Below are positions 9,814 through 19,281 of a stretch of DNA of 64,000 nt, piece by piece. A model generated the notes under the pieces. It ran no database searches. It saw only the letters and a program-made list of their open reading frames with translations, and was not told where the DNA came from. This DNA comes from Roseococcus sp. (GTDB lineage: Bacteria > Pseudomonadota > Alphaproteobacteria > Acetobacterales > Acetobacteraceae). The number at the start of each line of letters is the position of its first letter. Within the stretch, counting starts at the first letter, position 1. Both the position numbers and the translations under genes were made by a program. Location: the NCBI GenBank assembly GCA_026414745.1, contig JAOAIK010000049.1, forward strand, positions 58,954 through 122,953, in the 5' to 3' direction.

Positions 9814-12231
9814 TCAGGGGGCCGAGGGATCCTCCGGCCAGTCATGCTTCGGGTAGCGGCCGCGCATCTCCTTGCGCGCGTCGGCCCAGCCCGTCTTCCA
9901 GAACCCCGCGAGGTCCTTCGTGATGGCGATGGGCCGTCCGGCGGGCGAGAGCAGCGCCACCTGCAGCGGCACCCGCCCCCCGGCGAGCTTCGGCATCTCC
10001 TTCATGCCGTAGAGGTGCTGGGCGCGCGCCTCCAGCGTCGGGATCTCGCCCGTGTAGTCCACCGCCGCGCTGCGCCCGCCGGGCAGGGGAATGCGCGCGG
10101 GCAGCGCGGCATCCAGCCGCCGACGCAGATCGGCCGGCAGCAGCGCCTCGAGGAGGTCCACGCCCTTCAGTTCGGACAGCTTCGTCATTCCCCCGAGCCA
10201 GGGCGCGAGCCATTCCTCCGCCCGTTCGGCCAGCGCCGGATCGCCCAGATCGGGCCAGGGCTCGCCCTCCAGCGCGCGCATCCGCGCCACCCGGGCGCGG
10301 AGCTGGCGCGCCGCCTCGGTCCAGTCGAGGTCGCGCCAGCCGCGCTCGGCCGCGGCGCGGGCCAGGGCCCCGGCGATGGCGGCGGGGTCCGGCCGGGGCA
10401 GCGGCGTCTCCTCCAGCACCAGGGGGCCGAACATCAGCCGCCGCCGCGCCACCACCGCGCCCGCGCGGGCGTCGAAGCCCACCTCCTCGACGCTGCGGAA
10501 GCGATCAGGAAAGCGCGCCTCCAGCGCGGCGCGCGAGAGCGGCGCGGCCATGCGGATGCGCGCCTCCGTCCCGCGCAGCTCGAGCTCCGCCACCGCGAGC
10601 AGGGGGGATTTCGCCAGCGGGTCGGCCACGCTGATCCGCGCCCCCTGGCCGGAGGCGAGGCGGAAGGCCCCGTCCATCGCGCCGCGCTTCAGGGCGATGC
10701 GGTCGGGGAAGCCGGCGGCGAGCAGCGCGCCCGCATCGCCCTCCGGCGCGGTGTTCCCATGCACGCCGAGCCGCCGGCGGTGCAGCGCGGCGGCGCGGCG
10801 GATGGCGCGCAGCGCCGAGGCATCGCTCTCCTCCCGCCCATGGCCGTGCAGCGCGTCGAGACGCAGGGTGATGTCGGCCGGCGCCTCCCTGCCGCGGAGG
10901 GGGTCGCGCTCCTCGAGCAGCGCCGCGAGGTCGGCGGCCAGCGCCGCCTCGCCCTCGTTCTCCGCCGCCACCATCATGCGCGCGAGGCGCGGATGCGCCC
11001 CGAGCCGCGCCATGCGCTTGCCCGTGGCGGTGATGCGCCCCGCCTCGTCCAGCGCGTCGAGGTCGCGCAGCAGGGCGCGGGCGGCGGCCAGCGCCCCCGA
11101 GGGCGGCGCGTCGAGGAAGGGCAGCGCCGCGGGGTCCGCCCCCCAGGCGGCGCAGTCCAGCACCAGGGGAGAGAGCTCGGAGTCCAGGATCTCCGGCCGG
11201 TCCTGCAGGGCGAGGCCGCGGTGCAGCGCCTCGCTCCAGAGGCGGATCGCCACGCCGGGCTCCGTGCGGCCGGCGCGGCCGGCGCGCTGGTCCGCCGCCG
11301 CGCGGCTGATCCGCACCGTCACCAGCCGCGTGAGCCCGGTGGCGGGATCGAGCCGCGGCGCGCGGCGGAATCCCCCGTCCACCACGATGCGCACCCCCGG
11401 CACGGTCAGCGAGGTCTCGGCGATGGAGGTGGCCAGCACCACCCGCCGGCGCGGGCCGGGGCTGAGGGCGCGGTCCTGGTCGGCGGGCGACAGCTCGCCG
11501 TGCAGGGGCAGCACATCGGCATCCAGGCCCGCCAGGCGCTCCGCGGTGCGGCGGATGTCGGCCCAGCCGGGCAGGAAGGCCAGCACATCGCCGCCCTCGC
11601 GCGCCATCACGCCGCGGATCGCGGCGGCCATGGCCTCGGGCAGGTCGCGCGGGTCCTGGATGTCGCGCTTCGCATGCTCGACCCGCACCGGATGCGCGCG
11701 CCCCGCGCTCTCGATCAGCGGGGCGCCCATCAGGTCGCAGAAGCCGCGCGCATCGAGGGTGGCGGACATGGCGAGCAGCCGGAGTTCCGGCCGCAGGCCC
11801 CGCTGCAGGTCCAGGCAGAGGGCGAGGCCGAGATCGGTCTCCAGATGCCGCTCATGCGCCTCGTCGAAGAGCACGCCGGCCACGCCCTCCAGCCCCGGGT
11901 CGGACTGCAGGCGGCGCAGCAGCAGCCCCTCGGTGATCACCTCCACCCGCGTGGCGGCGGAGACGACGCGATCGAGCCGCGTGGCGAGGCCGATGCTCCG
12001 GCCCAGCGGCTCCTCCAGCGTCTCGGCCATGCGGCGTGCGGCGGCGCGGGCGGCGACGCGGCGCGGCTCCAGCACCAGCAGCCGTCCCTCGCGCGCCCAG
12101 GGCTCCTCGAGCAGCGCGAGCGGCACCCGGGTGGTCTTGCCCGCGCCGGGGGGCGCGACCAGCACGGCGGTTGGGCCCTCGCGCAGCGCGGCGCGCAGCG
12201 CGGGCAGCGCCTCCTCGACGGGCAGGGTCAA
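9814..12231 (-). CDS. hrpB: ATP-dependent helicase HrpB
   Basis: Walker A APPGAGKTTRVPLALL, DEAH box FDEAHERHLETD, QRAGRAGR. Confidence 0.95.
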   Translation of the reverse strand: MTLPVEEALPALRAALREGPTAVLVAPPGAGKTTRVPLALLEEPWAREGRLLVLEPRRVAARAAARRMAETLEEPLGRSIGLATRLDRVVSAATRVEVITEGLLLRRLQSDPGLEGVAGVLFDEAHERHLETDLGLALCLDLQRGLRPELRLLAMSATLDARGFCDLMGAPLIESAGRAHPVRVEHAKRDIQDPRDLPEAMAAAIRGVMAREGGDVLAFLPGWADIRRTAERLAGLDADVLPLHGELSPADQDRALSPGPRRRVVLATSIAETSLTVPGVRIVVDGGFRRAPRLDPATGLTRLVTVRISRAAADQRAGRAGRTEPGVAIRLWSEALHRGLALQDRPEILDSELSPLVLDCAAWGADPAALPFLDAPPSGALAAARALLRDLDALDEAGRITATGKRMARLGAHPRLARMMVAAENEGEAALAADLAALLEERDPLRGREAPADITLRLDALHGHGREESDASALRAIRRAAALHRRRLGVHGNTAPEGDAGALLAAGFPDRIALKRGAMDGAFRLASGQGARISVADPLAKSPLLAVAELELRGTEARIRMAAPLSRAALEARFPDRFRSVEEVGFDARAGAVVARRRLMFGPLVLEETPLPRPDPAAIAGALARAAAERGWRDLDWTEAARQLRARVARMRALEGEPWPDLGDPALAERAEEWLAPWLGGMTKLSELKGVDLLEALLPADLRRRLDAALPARIPLPGGRSAAVDYTGEIPTLEARAQHLYGMKEMPKLAGGRVPLQVALLSPAGRPIAITKDLAGFWKTGWADARKEMRGRYPKHDWPEDPSAP

Positions 12232-13244
12232 TCGGGCCAGCCCTCGGCCACGGCCTTGCCGATCATCCGCCCGCCTTCCACCAGCGCGTGGCCGGTCAGC
12301 AGGCTGGCGGCGGTGATGCGCCCCAGATGGCGGGTCAGGGTGCTGCGCAGCACGCCCGCCTCCACGAGATCAGCCAGCTCGTTCAGGATCTCGTGCTGGC
12401 GCGCCATGTCGGGGGTGCGGAACAGGGCGCGGGCGAACATCCCCTCCCAGTGGAAGCCCGCGGATTTGGGCCGCAGCCGGGCGATGTCGAGGCCCGGCGC
12501 CTCGTCGATGGCGCAGATCATCCCCTGCGGCGCCAGAATCTCGCACAGCGCCGGCCAGTGGCGCGCCGTCTGCGTGGTGGAGAAGATCCAGGGCACCGAA
12601 AGCCCGAGCGCCTTCGCCTGCGCCGCCAGGTCCCCCGCATGGTCGAGCACATGCTGCGCGCCGAGGTCCCGGCACCAGGCCATGCTCTCGGGGCGCGAGG
12701 CGGTGGCGATCACGGCAAGCCCCGTCAGCCGCGCGGCGAGCTGCACCGCCATGGAGCCCACCCCGCCCGCGCCGCCCAGGATCAGCACCGCCTCGCCCGG
12801 CCGCGCCGTGGCGCGGGGGATGCGCAGCCGGTCGAACAGCGCCTCGAAGGCGGTCAGCGTCGTCAGCGGCAGGGCCGCCGCCTCGGCGAAGGAAAGGGAG
12901 CGCGGCATGCGCCCCGCGATCCGCTCGTCCACGAGCTGGAGCTCGGCGTTGCTGCCCGGCCGGTTGGGCACACCGGCCCACACCACGCGGTCGCCGGGGC
13001 GGAAGAGGGTGCAGTCGGGCCCCGCGCTCTCCACCACCCCCGCGCCGTCGAAGCCGAGCACGCGCGGCTCGCCGCCCGGGTCGGCCTTGGCGCGCAGCTT
13101 GGCGTCCACCGGGTTCACCGAGACGGCCTCGACCCGCACGCGCAGGTCGCGCCCCTGCGGGGCGGGCGGGGCGGGCAGCACCACATCCTCCAGCGCGTCG
13201 GCCTCGGAGAGAGGGCGGCAATGGCGGTAGGCGACGGCCTTCAT
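12228..13244 (-). CDS. Zinc-binding alcohol dehydrogenase family / quinone oxidoreductase
   Basis: MDR fold: GRDLRVRVEAVSVNPVDAKLR, VLILGGAGGVGSMAVQLA; ATG at 13244; 4-bp overlap with hrpB. Confidence 0.88.
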   Translation of the reverse strand: MKAVAYRHCRPLSEADALEDVVLPAPPAPQGRDLRVRVEAVSVNPVDAKLRAKADPGGEPRVLGFDGAGVVESAGPDCTLFRPGDRVVWAGVPNRPGSNAELQLVDERIAGRMPRSLSFAEAAALPLTTLTAFEALFDRLRIPRATARPGEAVLILGGAGGVGSMAVQLAARLTGLAVIATASRPESMAWCRDLGAQHVLDHAGDLAAQAKALGLSVPWIFSTTQTARHWPALCEILAPQGMICAIDEAPGLDIARLRPKSAGFHWEGMFARALFRTPDMARQHEILNELADLVEAGVLRSTLTRHLGRITAASLLTGHALVEGGRMIGKAVAEGWPD

Positions 13245-13361
13245 GGGCGGCTCCTGGCGCGCGAGTGTAACAGTTCGTTGCGGGAGGGGCCCGGATGAAC
13301 GGGATGACATCTCCGACACGTCAGACTAGAACTTGCGCCACCGCAACGGGAGACGGTCCTC

Positions 13362-14357
13362 ATGGAAGAGAGCACGCTGTCCTTCGCGCGCCGCGCCGCG
13401 CTGCTTGGCGCCGCGGGCGCCGCCACCCTGGCCGCTCTGCCGGGAACGGCCGCGGCCAACGGGGTGCCGCCCCAGCGCGGCCCCATGCCGCCGCGCTTCC
13501 ACCGCATCAAGGTGGGGGATGTGGAGGTCACCACCCTGCTCGATGGCGGCATGCAGGGCACGAATGCCGGCATCCAGAACTTCTTCCCCGACAGCACCCC
13601 GGCCGAGATCGCGCCGCTGCGCGAGCGCGCCTTCGCCATCGAGCCGGGGCTGCACCAGCCGGTCGGCGCCTATCTCCTCAACACCGGCCGCAACCTGGCG
13701 CTGATCGACTGCGGCGGGCATGCGAGCTTCATCCCCACCACCGGCCAGACGCTCGATGCGCTGCGCGCCTCCGGCTACGCGCCCGAGCAGGTGGACACGG
13801 TGCTGCTGACGCATATCCACCCCGAGCATGCGCTCGGCCTCAGCTATGACGGCACGACGCGCAACTTCCCCAACGCCGAGGTGGTGGTGACCCAGATCGA
13901 CCACCAGTTCTGGACCGACCCGGCGATGGAAAGCCGCGTGCCCCAGGGACAGCGCTTCATCGAGGCGGCGCGCCGGGCGATCCGCCCCTACCCGGGCCGC
14001 ATCCGCACCGTGGAGATGCGCCAGGGGCTGGAGGTGATCCCGGGCGTCTTCCTCGAGCCCGCGCCCGGCCACACGCCCGGCCATGTCAGCTTCCGCGTCA
14101 CCAGCCAGAACCAGTCCATCCTGATCTGGGGCGACATCGCGCACCAGATGGTGATCCAGCTCGCGCGGCCGCGCTGGCGCGTCGGCGTGGACGTGGACCC
14201 GGCGATGGGCGTGGAGAGCCGCGTGCGGACGCTCACCATGCTGGCCGAGGAGCGCATCCTGATGGGCGGCGTGCACGTGCCCTGGCCCGGCTTCGGCCGG
14301 ATCATCCGCGACGGCGAGGGCTTCCTCTACGTGCCGCGTCCGGCCCAGTTCGCCTGA
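13362..14357 (+). CDS. Exported MBL-fold metallo-hydrolase
   Basis: N-terminal Tat-like ARRAALLGAAGAATLAAL; variant metal motif LLTHIHPEHALG and PGHTPGHVSF. Confidence 0.85.
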   Translation: MEESTLSFARRAALLGAAGAATLAALPGTAAANGVPPQRGPMPPRFHRIKVGDVEVTTLLDGGMQGTNAGIQNFFPDSTPAEIAPLRERAFAIEPGLHQPVGAYLLNTGRNLALIDCGGHASFIPTTGQTLDALRASGYAPEQVDTVLLTHIHPEHALGLSYDGTTRNFPNAEVVVTQIDHQFWTDPAMESRVPQGQRFIEAARRAIRPYPGRIRTVEMRQGLEVIPGVFLEPAPGHTPGHVSFRVTSQNQSILIWGDIAHQMVIQLARPRWRVGVDVDPAMGVESRVRTLTMLAEERILMGGVHVPWPGFGRIIRDGEGFLYVPRPAQFA

Positions 14358-15043
14358 CCGGGGGGCGACGTATCGCCGGGCCGGGTGGTGGCGAGGCGAT
14401 AGCCGCCCTCCTCCGTCACCAGAAGGGCCGCGCCGCCGGGCGCGGCCTCGATCTTCCGGCGCAGCCGGTAGATGTGCGTCTCCAGCGTATGGGTGCTGAC
14501 GCTGCGCGCATAGCCCCACACCTCGCCGAGCAGCTCCGCCCGCGGCACGCTGCGGCCCTCGGCCCGGTGCAGGTGGAGCAGGATGGCGGCCTCCTTCTCC
14601 GTCAGGCGGATGCGAGTCCCGCCCGGCGCGGCGAGAAAGCGCCCGACCGGATGGAAGGCGAGGCCGCCGAGCGGGATGGTGGCCTCGGGCGAGGCCTCGA
14701 AGGCGGCCAGCGCCCCGCGCAGCCGCGCCACGAGATCGGGCAGGCGCAGCGGCTTGGGCAGGGCCTCCACCGCGCCCTCGGGCGGCGCCTCGGCCCCCAG
14801 CACCAGCACCGGCCGCCCGCTGCCGGCGGCCCGCAGCCGGGGCGCCCAATGGGCCGGGCCGGGGGCCGCTGCGGCGTCGAGAAGCGTCGCCTCGAGCCGG
14901 CCTTCCGCGGCGATGAGCCGCGCCTCGCCGGCCGGCGGGGCCGCAGGCTCCGCGCGGAACTCCGTGCCCTGCGCGAGCTGGGCGGGCAACAGCGCGGCCA
15001 GGGCCGGGTCATCGGTCAGCAGAAGAAGGCGCCGCGCCGCCAT
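14327..15043 (-). CDS. OmpR-type response regulator with winged-helix DNA-binding domain
   Basis: TDD acidic pair, C-terminal RLTEKEAAILLHLHRAEGRSVPRAELLGEVWGYARSVSTHTLETHIYRLRRKIE; ATG at 15043; no adjacent kinase. Confidence 0.85.
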   Translation of the reverse strand: MAARRLLLLTDDPALAALLPAQLAQGTEFRAEPAAPPAGEARLIAAEGRLEATLLDAAAAPGPAHWAPRLRAAGSGRPVLVLGAEAPPEGAVEALPKPLRLPDLVARLRGALAAFEASPEATIPLGGLAFHPVGRFLAAPGGTRIRLTEKEAAILLHLHRAEGRSVPRAELLGEVWGYARSVSTHTLETHIYRLRRKIEAAPGGAALLVTEEGGYRLATTRPGDTSPPGQANWAGRGT

Positions 15044-15234
15044 GCCGAAACCGCCCCCCTTCCCCCAGGCGAGGCCGCCGCCCCGCCCTTCCGTCCGCGG
15101 CGGAACCATAAGGCCATGGGCAACAAGATGCCCCAAGACGAAGAAAACTTCATCCGCCCACCCTGGCAGCCGGCACGGCAGTGCCACATTCAAGCGGAAC
15201 CATGCCCGACGCCAGCAAGGGAATGCCCCGTCAC

Positions 15235-16422
15235 ATGAACGCCCAGGCCGCCACGGCGGAGCGCCGCGACGCCCCCCTGCCCCCCGAAGCCCTGGCCATG
15301 CGCGCCGTGCATCGCGCCGTCTCCGACCTGCGCCGGGGCACGCCGGTGCTCGTGCAGGCGGGGGCCGGGCCGGGGCTGCTGGTGGCGGCGGCCGAGACGG
15401 TGGGGGCGCAGGGGCTCGCCGAGCTGACGGCCGCCGCCGCGGCCGCGCCCGTGCTGCTGCTGTCGCCCGTGCGCGCGGCCGCGCTGGCACACCGCCCCAT
15501 GCCCGCGCGCTCGGCCGATGGCGAGGCGGTGGCGCTGCGCCTGCCGGGGGAGTTGACCAGCCCCGAGCGGCTGCGCGCGCTCGCCGATCCGACCGCCGAG
15601 CTGCTGCTCGGTCCCGAAGGCCAGCCCGCCGAGCGCGCGCCCACCCCGGCGCTGGGGGCGCTTGCGCTCTCGCTGGCCAAGCTCGGCCGGCTGCTGCCCG
15701 CCCTGGTGGCGGCACCCGCGCGCGAGCGGGCCGCCGCGCCGGGCGGCGCGATCATGGCGCTCGATGCCGGGGCGCTCGCCGCCTACCCGCTCTCCGCCGC
15801 CACGACGCTGCGCCGGGTGGGCGAGGCCCGGGTGCCGCTCGAGGACGCGCCCGACACGCGCATCGTCGCCTTCCGCGCGGCCGATGGCGGCATCGAGCAC
15901 CTGGCCATGCTGGTCGGAACGCCCGAGCATCTGGTGGCCGAGGGCGGCGCGCCGCTGGCGCGCGTGCATTCCGAATGCTTCACGGGCGATCTGCTCGGTT
16001 CGCTGCGCTGCGACTGCGGGCCGCAGCTGCGCGGCGCACTGCGCCGGATGGCGGAGGCGGGGGCCGGGGTGCTGCTCTATCTGGCGCAGGAGGGGCGGGG
16101 CATCGGCCTCGTCAACAAGCTGCGCGCCTATCGCCTGCAGGATGCCGGCCTCGACACGCTCGATGCCAATCGCGCCCTGGGCTATGGGGCGGATGAGCGC
16201 AACTTCCTGGTCGCCGCCACCATGCTGCGCGAACTCGGCATCCCCCGGGTGCGCCTGCTGACGAACAACCCCGACAAGCTGGCGGCGCTGGCCGCCTGCG
16301 GCATCGAGGTGGCCGGGCGCGAGGCGCACGCCTTCGCCGGCAACGGGGTGAACGACCGCTATCTCGCCACGAAGGCGGAACGCTTCGGCCATCTGTTGTG
16401 CGAGGCCGGGCAGAGGGGCTGA
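15235..16422 (+). CDS. ribA: GTP cyclohydrolase II with divergent N-terminal DHBP-synthase-like domain
   Basis: ARVHSECFTGDLLGSLRCDCGPQL, EGRGIGLVNKLRAY, LLTNNPDK; exact start uncertain. Confidence 0.9.
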   Translation: MNAQAATAERRDAPLPPEALAMRAVHRAVSDLRRGTPVLVQAGAGPGLLVAAAETVGAQGLAELTAAAAAAPVLLLSPVRAAALAHRPMPARSADGEAVALRLPGELTSPERLRALADPTAELLLGPEGQPAERAPTPALGALALSLAKLGRLLPALVAAPARERAAAPGGAIMALDAGALAAYPLSAATTLRRVGEARVPLEDAPDTRIVAFRAADGGIEHLAMLVGTPEHLVAEGGAPLARVHSECFTGDLLGSLRCDCGPQLRGALRRMAEAGAGVLLYLAQEGRGIGLVNKLRAYRLQDAGLDTLDANRALGYGADERNFLVAATMLRELGIPRVRLLTNNPDKLAALAACGIEVAGREAHAFAGNGVNDRYLATKAERFGHLLCEAGQRG

Positions 16423-16582
16423 GGGCGGCCGCCCACCCTCGCGCGCCGCGGCGCGCGGAGAGGCCGCGGCATGGCGGGCGAGGCCCGGCCGTTGCCGGCC
16501 GCTGCCGCCCATCCTGTCGCGGCGCGCGCTTGCCCGCGGGCGGGGGTGCCGCGACAGGCGCGCGGTCGGCGACGACCGGTGG

Positions 16583-16619
16583 ACAGAAAAGGGCCGGCAG
16601 GGTCGCCCCCGCCGGCCCC
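16583..16619 (-). terminator. Rho-independent terminator downstream of hsp20
   Basis: Minus strand: GGGCCGGC...GCCGGCCC stem followed by TTTTCTGTCC. Confidence 0.75.
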
Positions 16620-16638
16620 GGGCGTCGCCCGGTCTTTC

Positions 16639-17103
16639 TCAGGCCGCCTGATCGATCACCGGCCGCGGCGAGGGCGCCGCGGTCTGGATGGCGATGCGCC
16701 GCGGCTTCAGCGCCTCGGGCACCTCGCGCTTCAGGGCGATGTGCAGCAGGCCGTTCTCCAGCCGGGCGCCCTGGACCACGAGGTGGTCGGCGAGCACGAA
16801 ACGGCGCTCGAAGGCGCGGCCGGCGATGCCGCGATGCAGGAAGCGGCGCTCCGTCTCGGGCTGGGGCTGGTTGGCCTTGCCGCTGATCGTCAGCGTGTCC
16901 TCGCGCACCACCACCTCGATGTCCTCGGGCGCGAAGCCGGCCACGGCCATGGTGAGCACATAGCTGTCATCGCCCGTCACCTCGATGTTGTAGGGCGGGT
17001 AGGCCTGGGCCTCGGCCTGCATCCGGGCGCCGTCGAGCAGGCGCGCGAAGCGGTCGAAACCGATGGCGGTGCGCAGCAGCGGGGAGAAGTCGATCGCGTT
17101 CAT
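16639..17103 (-). CDS. Hsp20/alpha-crystallin family small heat-shock protein
   Basis: YPPYNIEVTGDDSYVLTMAVAGFAPEDIEVVVREDTLTISGKA, RRFLHRGIAGRAFERRFVLADHL, ENGLLHIALKREVPE. Confidence 0.95.
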   Translation of the reverse strand: MNAIDFSPLLRTAIGFDRFARLLDGARMQAEAQAYPPYNIEVTGDDSYVLTMAVAGFAPEDIEVVVREDTLTISGKANQPQPETERRFLHRGIAGRAFERRFVLADHLVVQGARLENGLLHIALKREVPEALKPRRIAIQTAAPSPRPVIDQAA

Positions 17104-17215
17104 GGAACCTCCTTCAGGAGCAAGGTTCGGATGGGGCGGCCCTGCCGCGACGCCCCACGCGGGCAGCGTCGCTTCGGGTCCGCGCCGGGGCCCCATGCGG
17201 GCGCCCTGGCAGCCC
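17104..17215 (-). ncRNA. Candidate ROSE-type RNA thermometer in hsp20 5' UTR
   Basis: Minus strand CCGAACCUUGCUCCUGAAGGAGGUUCC-AUG: UUGCUCC opposite SD GGAGG within GAACC...GGUUC, preceded by 7-bp hairpin GCGACGC...GCGUCGC. Confidence 0.7.
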
Positions 17216-17320
17216 ATGAAGTGGGAAGCGCCTGTGCGCGGTTCAAGGGGGCGACGCGAAACGCCCCGCGCGGGCCGGGCCCGGCGGGGCGCATCGCTGG
17301 CGCGGGGATGCGGCGCGCGC

Positions 17321-17551
17321 TCAGCCCTTCTTGGGGATGCCGAGCCCGCCGAACTTCTTGTTGAACTTGGCCACCTGCCCGCCGGTGTCGATGATGCGCT
17401 GCACGCCCGTCCAGGCCGGGTGGCTCTTCGGGTCGATGTCGAGGCGCAGGGTGTCACCCGGCTTTCCCCAGCAGCTGCGCGTGGTGAAGGTGGTGCCGTC
17501 CGTCATGATGACGGTGATCTCGTGATAGTCGGGATGGGTGTCGGGCTTCAT
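17321..17551 (-). CDS. rpmE: 50S ribosomal protein L31
   Basis: [52 protein letters not shown] at 17551. Confidence 0.95.
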   Translation of the reverse strand: MKPDTHPDYHEITVIMTDGTTFTTRSCWGKPGDTLRLDIDPKSHPAWTGVQRIIDTGGQVAKFNKKFGGLGIPKKG

Positions 17552-17700
17552 CGCGCGGCCTTGTGGGATGCGGCAGGCCGCGATGGCGGCCCGGCCGTTG
17601 GAGCGGCGCGCATAGGCCAAGCGCCCTCCCGGCGCAAGAGGGTTCTCTCGATTCACCGCCCGTCAAGGCCCTCCGCTCAGAGTGGCGAGAGGAGGTGTGG

Positions 17701-18714
17701 ATGCGCGCGGAGGCGGCCCGCCAGGAGGAGTTGCGCGCGCTCGTCGCGCGGCTGGAGCAGAGCGGCCTTGCCGAAAGGCGAGAGGATGTCGCGCGGCTGC
17801 TCGCCCGCTCGCGCGCCCTGCTCGCGGCCGCACCAGGCGCGCCGCCGCCGCTGAAGCGACGTCGCCGCCCGCGCCCGGCGGGCCTGCGCGCGCGGCTGCG
17901 CGCCGCGCTGCTGCTGCTTCTGGACGTCGCGGCGCTGGCCGCGCTCGGTTTCGCCGCGGTCGGGCTCGGGGCGGGCACGCTCGCCACCACGGCGGGCCTC
18001 GGGCTGCTCGGGGGCGTCGGGCTGTGGGGTGTGCTGCGCTGGCGCGGCGCGCCGGAACTGCTGGCCGAGGGCGCGGCCCGCCTTGCCTATCTGCTGCGCT
18101 GGGCCTGGCTCTGGCTCGCCGAGCCCTTCCACCTCGGCGCCTGGGAGCGGCTGGAGGCGCTGCTCGACGCGCGCGAGGTGATGCGCGCCTGGCGTCGCCA
18201 TCGGCGCGGCCTCGAGGTCGCCGGCCTCGCCGAGGTGGACGCCTTCCTCGCCGACCGCTACGGGCGCGGGGCCGCCGCGCGTTTCCGCGCCGCGGTGGAG
18301 GCGCGCCGCGCCGCCGGCTGGACGCTGCGCGGCAAGGCGGAGGCCGCCGAGGCCGTGCCCCTCCCCGAGGCGCAGCTCATGCGCTGGTCCGCGCTGATCC
18401 GCCTGTTCGAGGCGGTCGCGGCGGGCGGCGCGCTCTGGGTGCCCGAGCCCGCCGCTCCTCCGGCTGCGCCTCCGCCGCCGTCGGCCCTGGCCCCGCTTCC
18501 CGCGCCGCCGCGGGCCGAGGAGGAGGCGGAACGCCGCATGGCGCGGCAGGACGAGCTGCGCGAGCTGATCCGGCGCAAGCGGCAGGACATCACCACTGCG
18601 CACAACTGGAAGCTCAAGACCAGCGCCGAGATCGCCCAGCGCGACATCTATCTGCAGCGGCTGCGCGCCGAGATCGCCGCGCTCGAGAAGGAACTCGCCG
18701 CGCTCGGGCGCTGA
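17701..18714 (+). CDS. Hypothetical membrane protein with C-terminal coiled coil
   Basis: ORF 17563..18714; ATG 17701; two hydrophobic helices then charged helical tail. Confidence 0.6.
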   Translation: MRAEAARQEELRALVARLEQSGLAERREDVARLLARSRALLAAAPGAPPPLKRRRRPRPAGLRARLRAALLLLLDVAALAALGFAAVGLGAGTLATTAGLGLLGGVGLWGVLRWRGAPELLAEGAARLAYLLRWAWLWLAEPFHLGAWERLEALLDAREVMRAWRRHRRGLEVAGLAEVDAFLADRYGRGAAARFRAAVEARRAAGWTLRGKAEAAEAVPLPEAQLMRWSALIRLFEAVAAGGALWVPEPAAPPAAPPPPSALAPLPAPPRAEEEAERRMARQDELRELIRRKRQDITTAHNWKLKTSAEIAQRDIYLQRLRAEIAALEKELAALGR

Positions 18715-18723
18715 GGGGGCCGC

Positions 18724-19218
18724 CTAGAGCGGCACGCCCGGGGCGCTCTTGGCGGTGCGGATGGTCTGCAGCGTCTGCACCCGCAGCACCGTGGCCGCCC
18801 CGGTCAGCCGGGCGGTCAGCTCGTTCTCGTGCGCCGTGTCGCGCGCCACGAGGCGCAGCAGGAAATCCCCGCCGCCGCGGATCATGTGGCAGTCGCGCAC
18901 CTCGGGCCAGGCGGTCACCTCGGCCTCGAAGGCGTCCAGCACCGACTGCTTCTGGCTCTCGAGCCCGACGATGGCGAAGAAGGTGACCTCGAAGCCGAGC
19001 GCCGTCGGGTCCAGCTCGGCGTGGTAGCCGCGGATCACGCCCGCCTCCTCCAGGCGCCGCACCCGGCGCAGGCAGGGCGGCGCGGAGAGGCCGACGCGCT
19101 GGGCCAGCTCCACATTGGTGATGCGGCCATCGGCCTGCAGCTCGGCGAGAATCCGCAGATCCATCGCGTCGAGCTGCGCCCGGCGGGAATGCGTTGTTTC
19201 CTTGCCAACCACTGCCAT
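18724..19218 (-). CDS. Lrp/AsnC family transcriptional regulator
   Basis: LDAMDLRILAELQADGRITNVELAQRVGLSAPPCLRRVRRLEEAGVIRGYHAELD; ATG at 19218. Confidence 0.93.
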   Translation of the reverse strand: MAVVGKETTHSRRAQLDAMDLRILAELQADGRITNVELAQRVGLSAPPCLRRVRRLEEAGVIRGYHAELDPTALGFEVTFFAIVGLESQKQSVLDAFEAEVTAWPEVRDCHMIRGGGDFLLRLVARDTAHENELTARLTGAATVLRVQTLQTIRTAKSAPGVPL

Positions 19219-19223
19219 GGCCA

Positions 19224-19238
19224 CGCAATATCATTGCG
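19224..19238. promoter_or_regulatory. Candidate Lrp-family operator
   Basis: Perfect 15-bp palindrome CGCAAT-ATC-ATTGCG directly upstream of the Lrp/AsnC start codon, between the divergent genes. Confidence 0.55.
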
Positions 19239-19281
19239 GAAACGCCGCCTGTCCAGCGCCCAGCTTGTGACGCGCGGCAGA

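Noticed and set aside
9706-13230. 1174-aa plus-strand ORF opposite hrpB and the alcohol dehydrogenase gene
   Set aside because: Antisense shadow frame; minus-strand frames carry clear protein families
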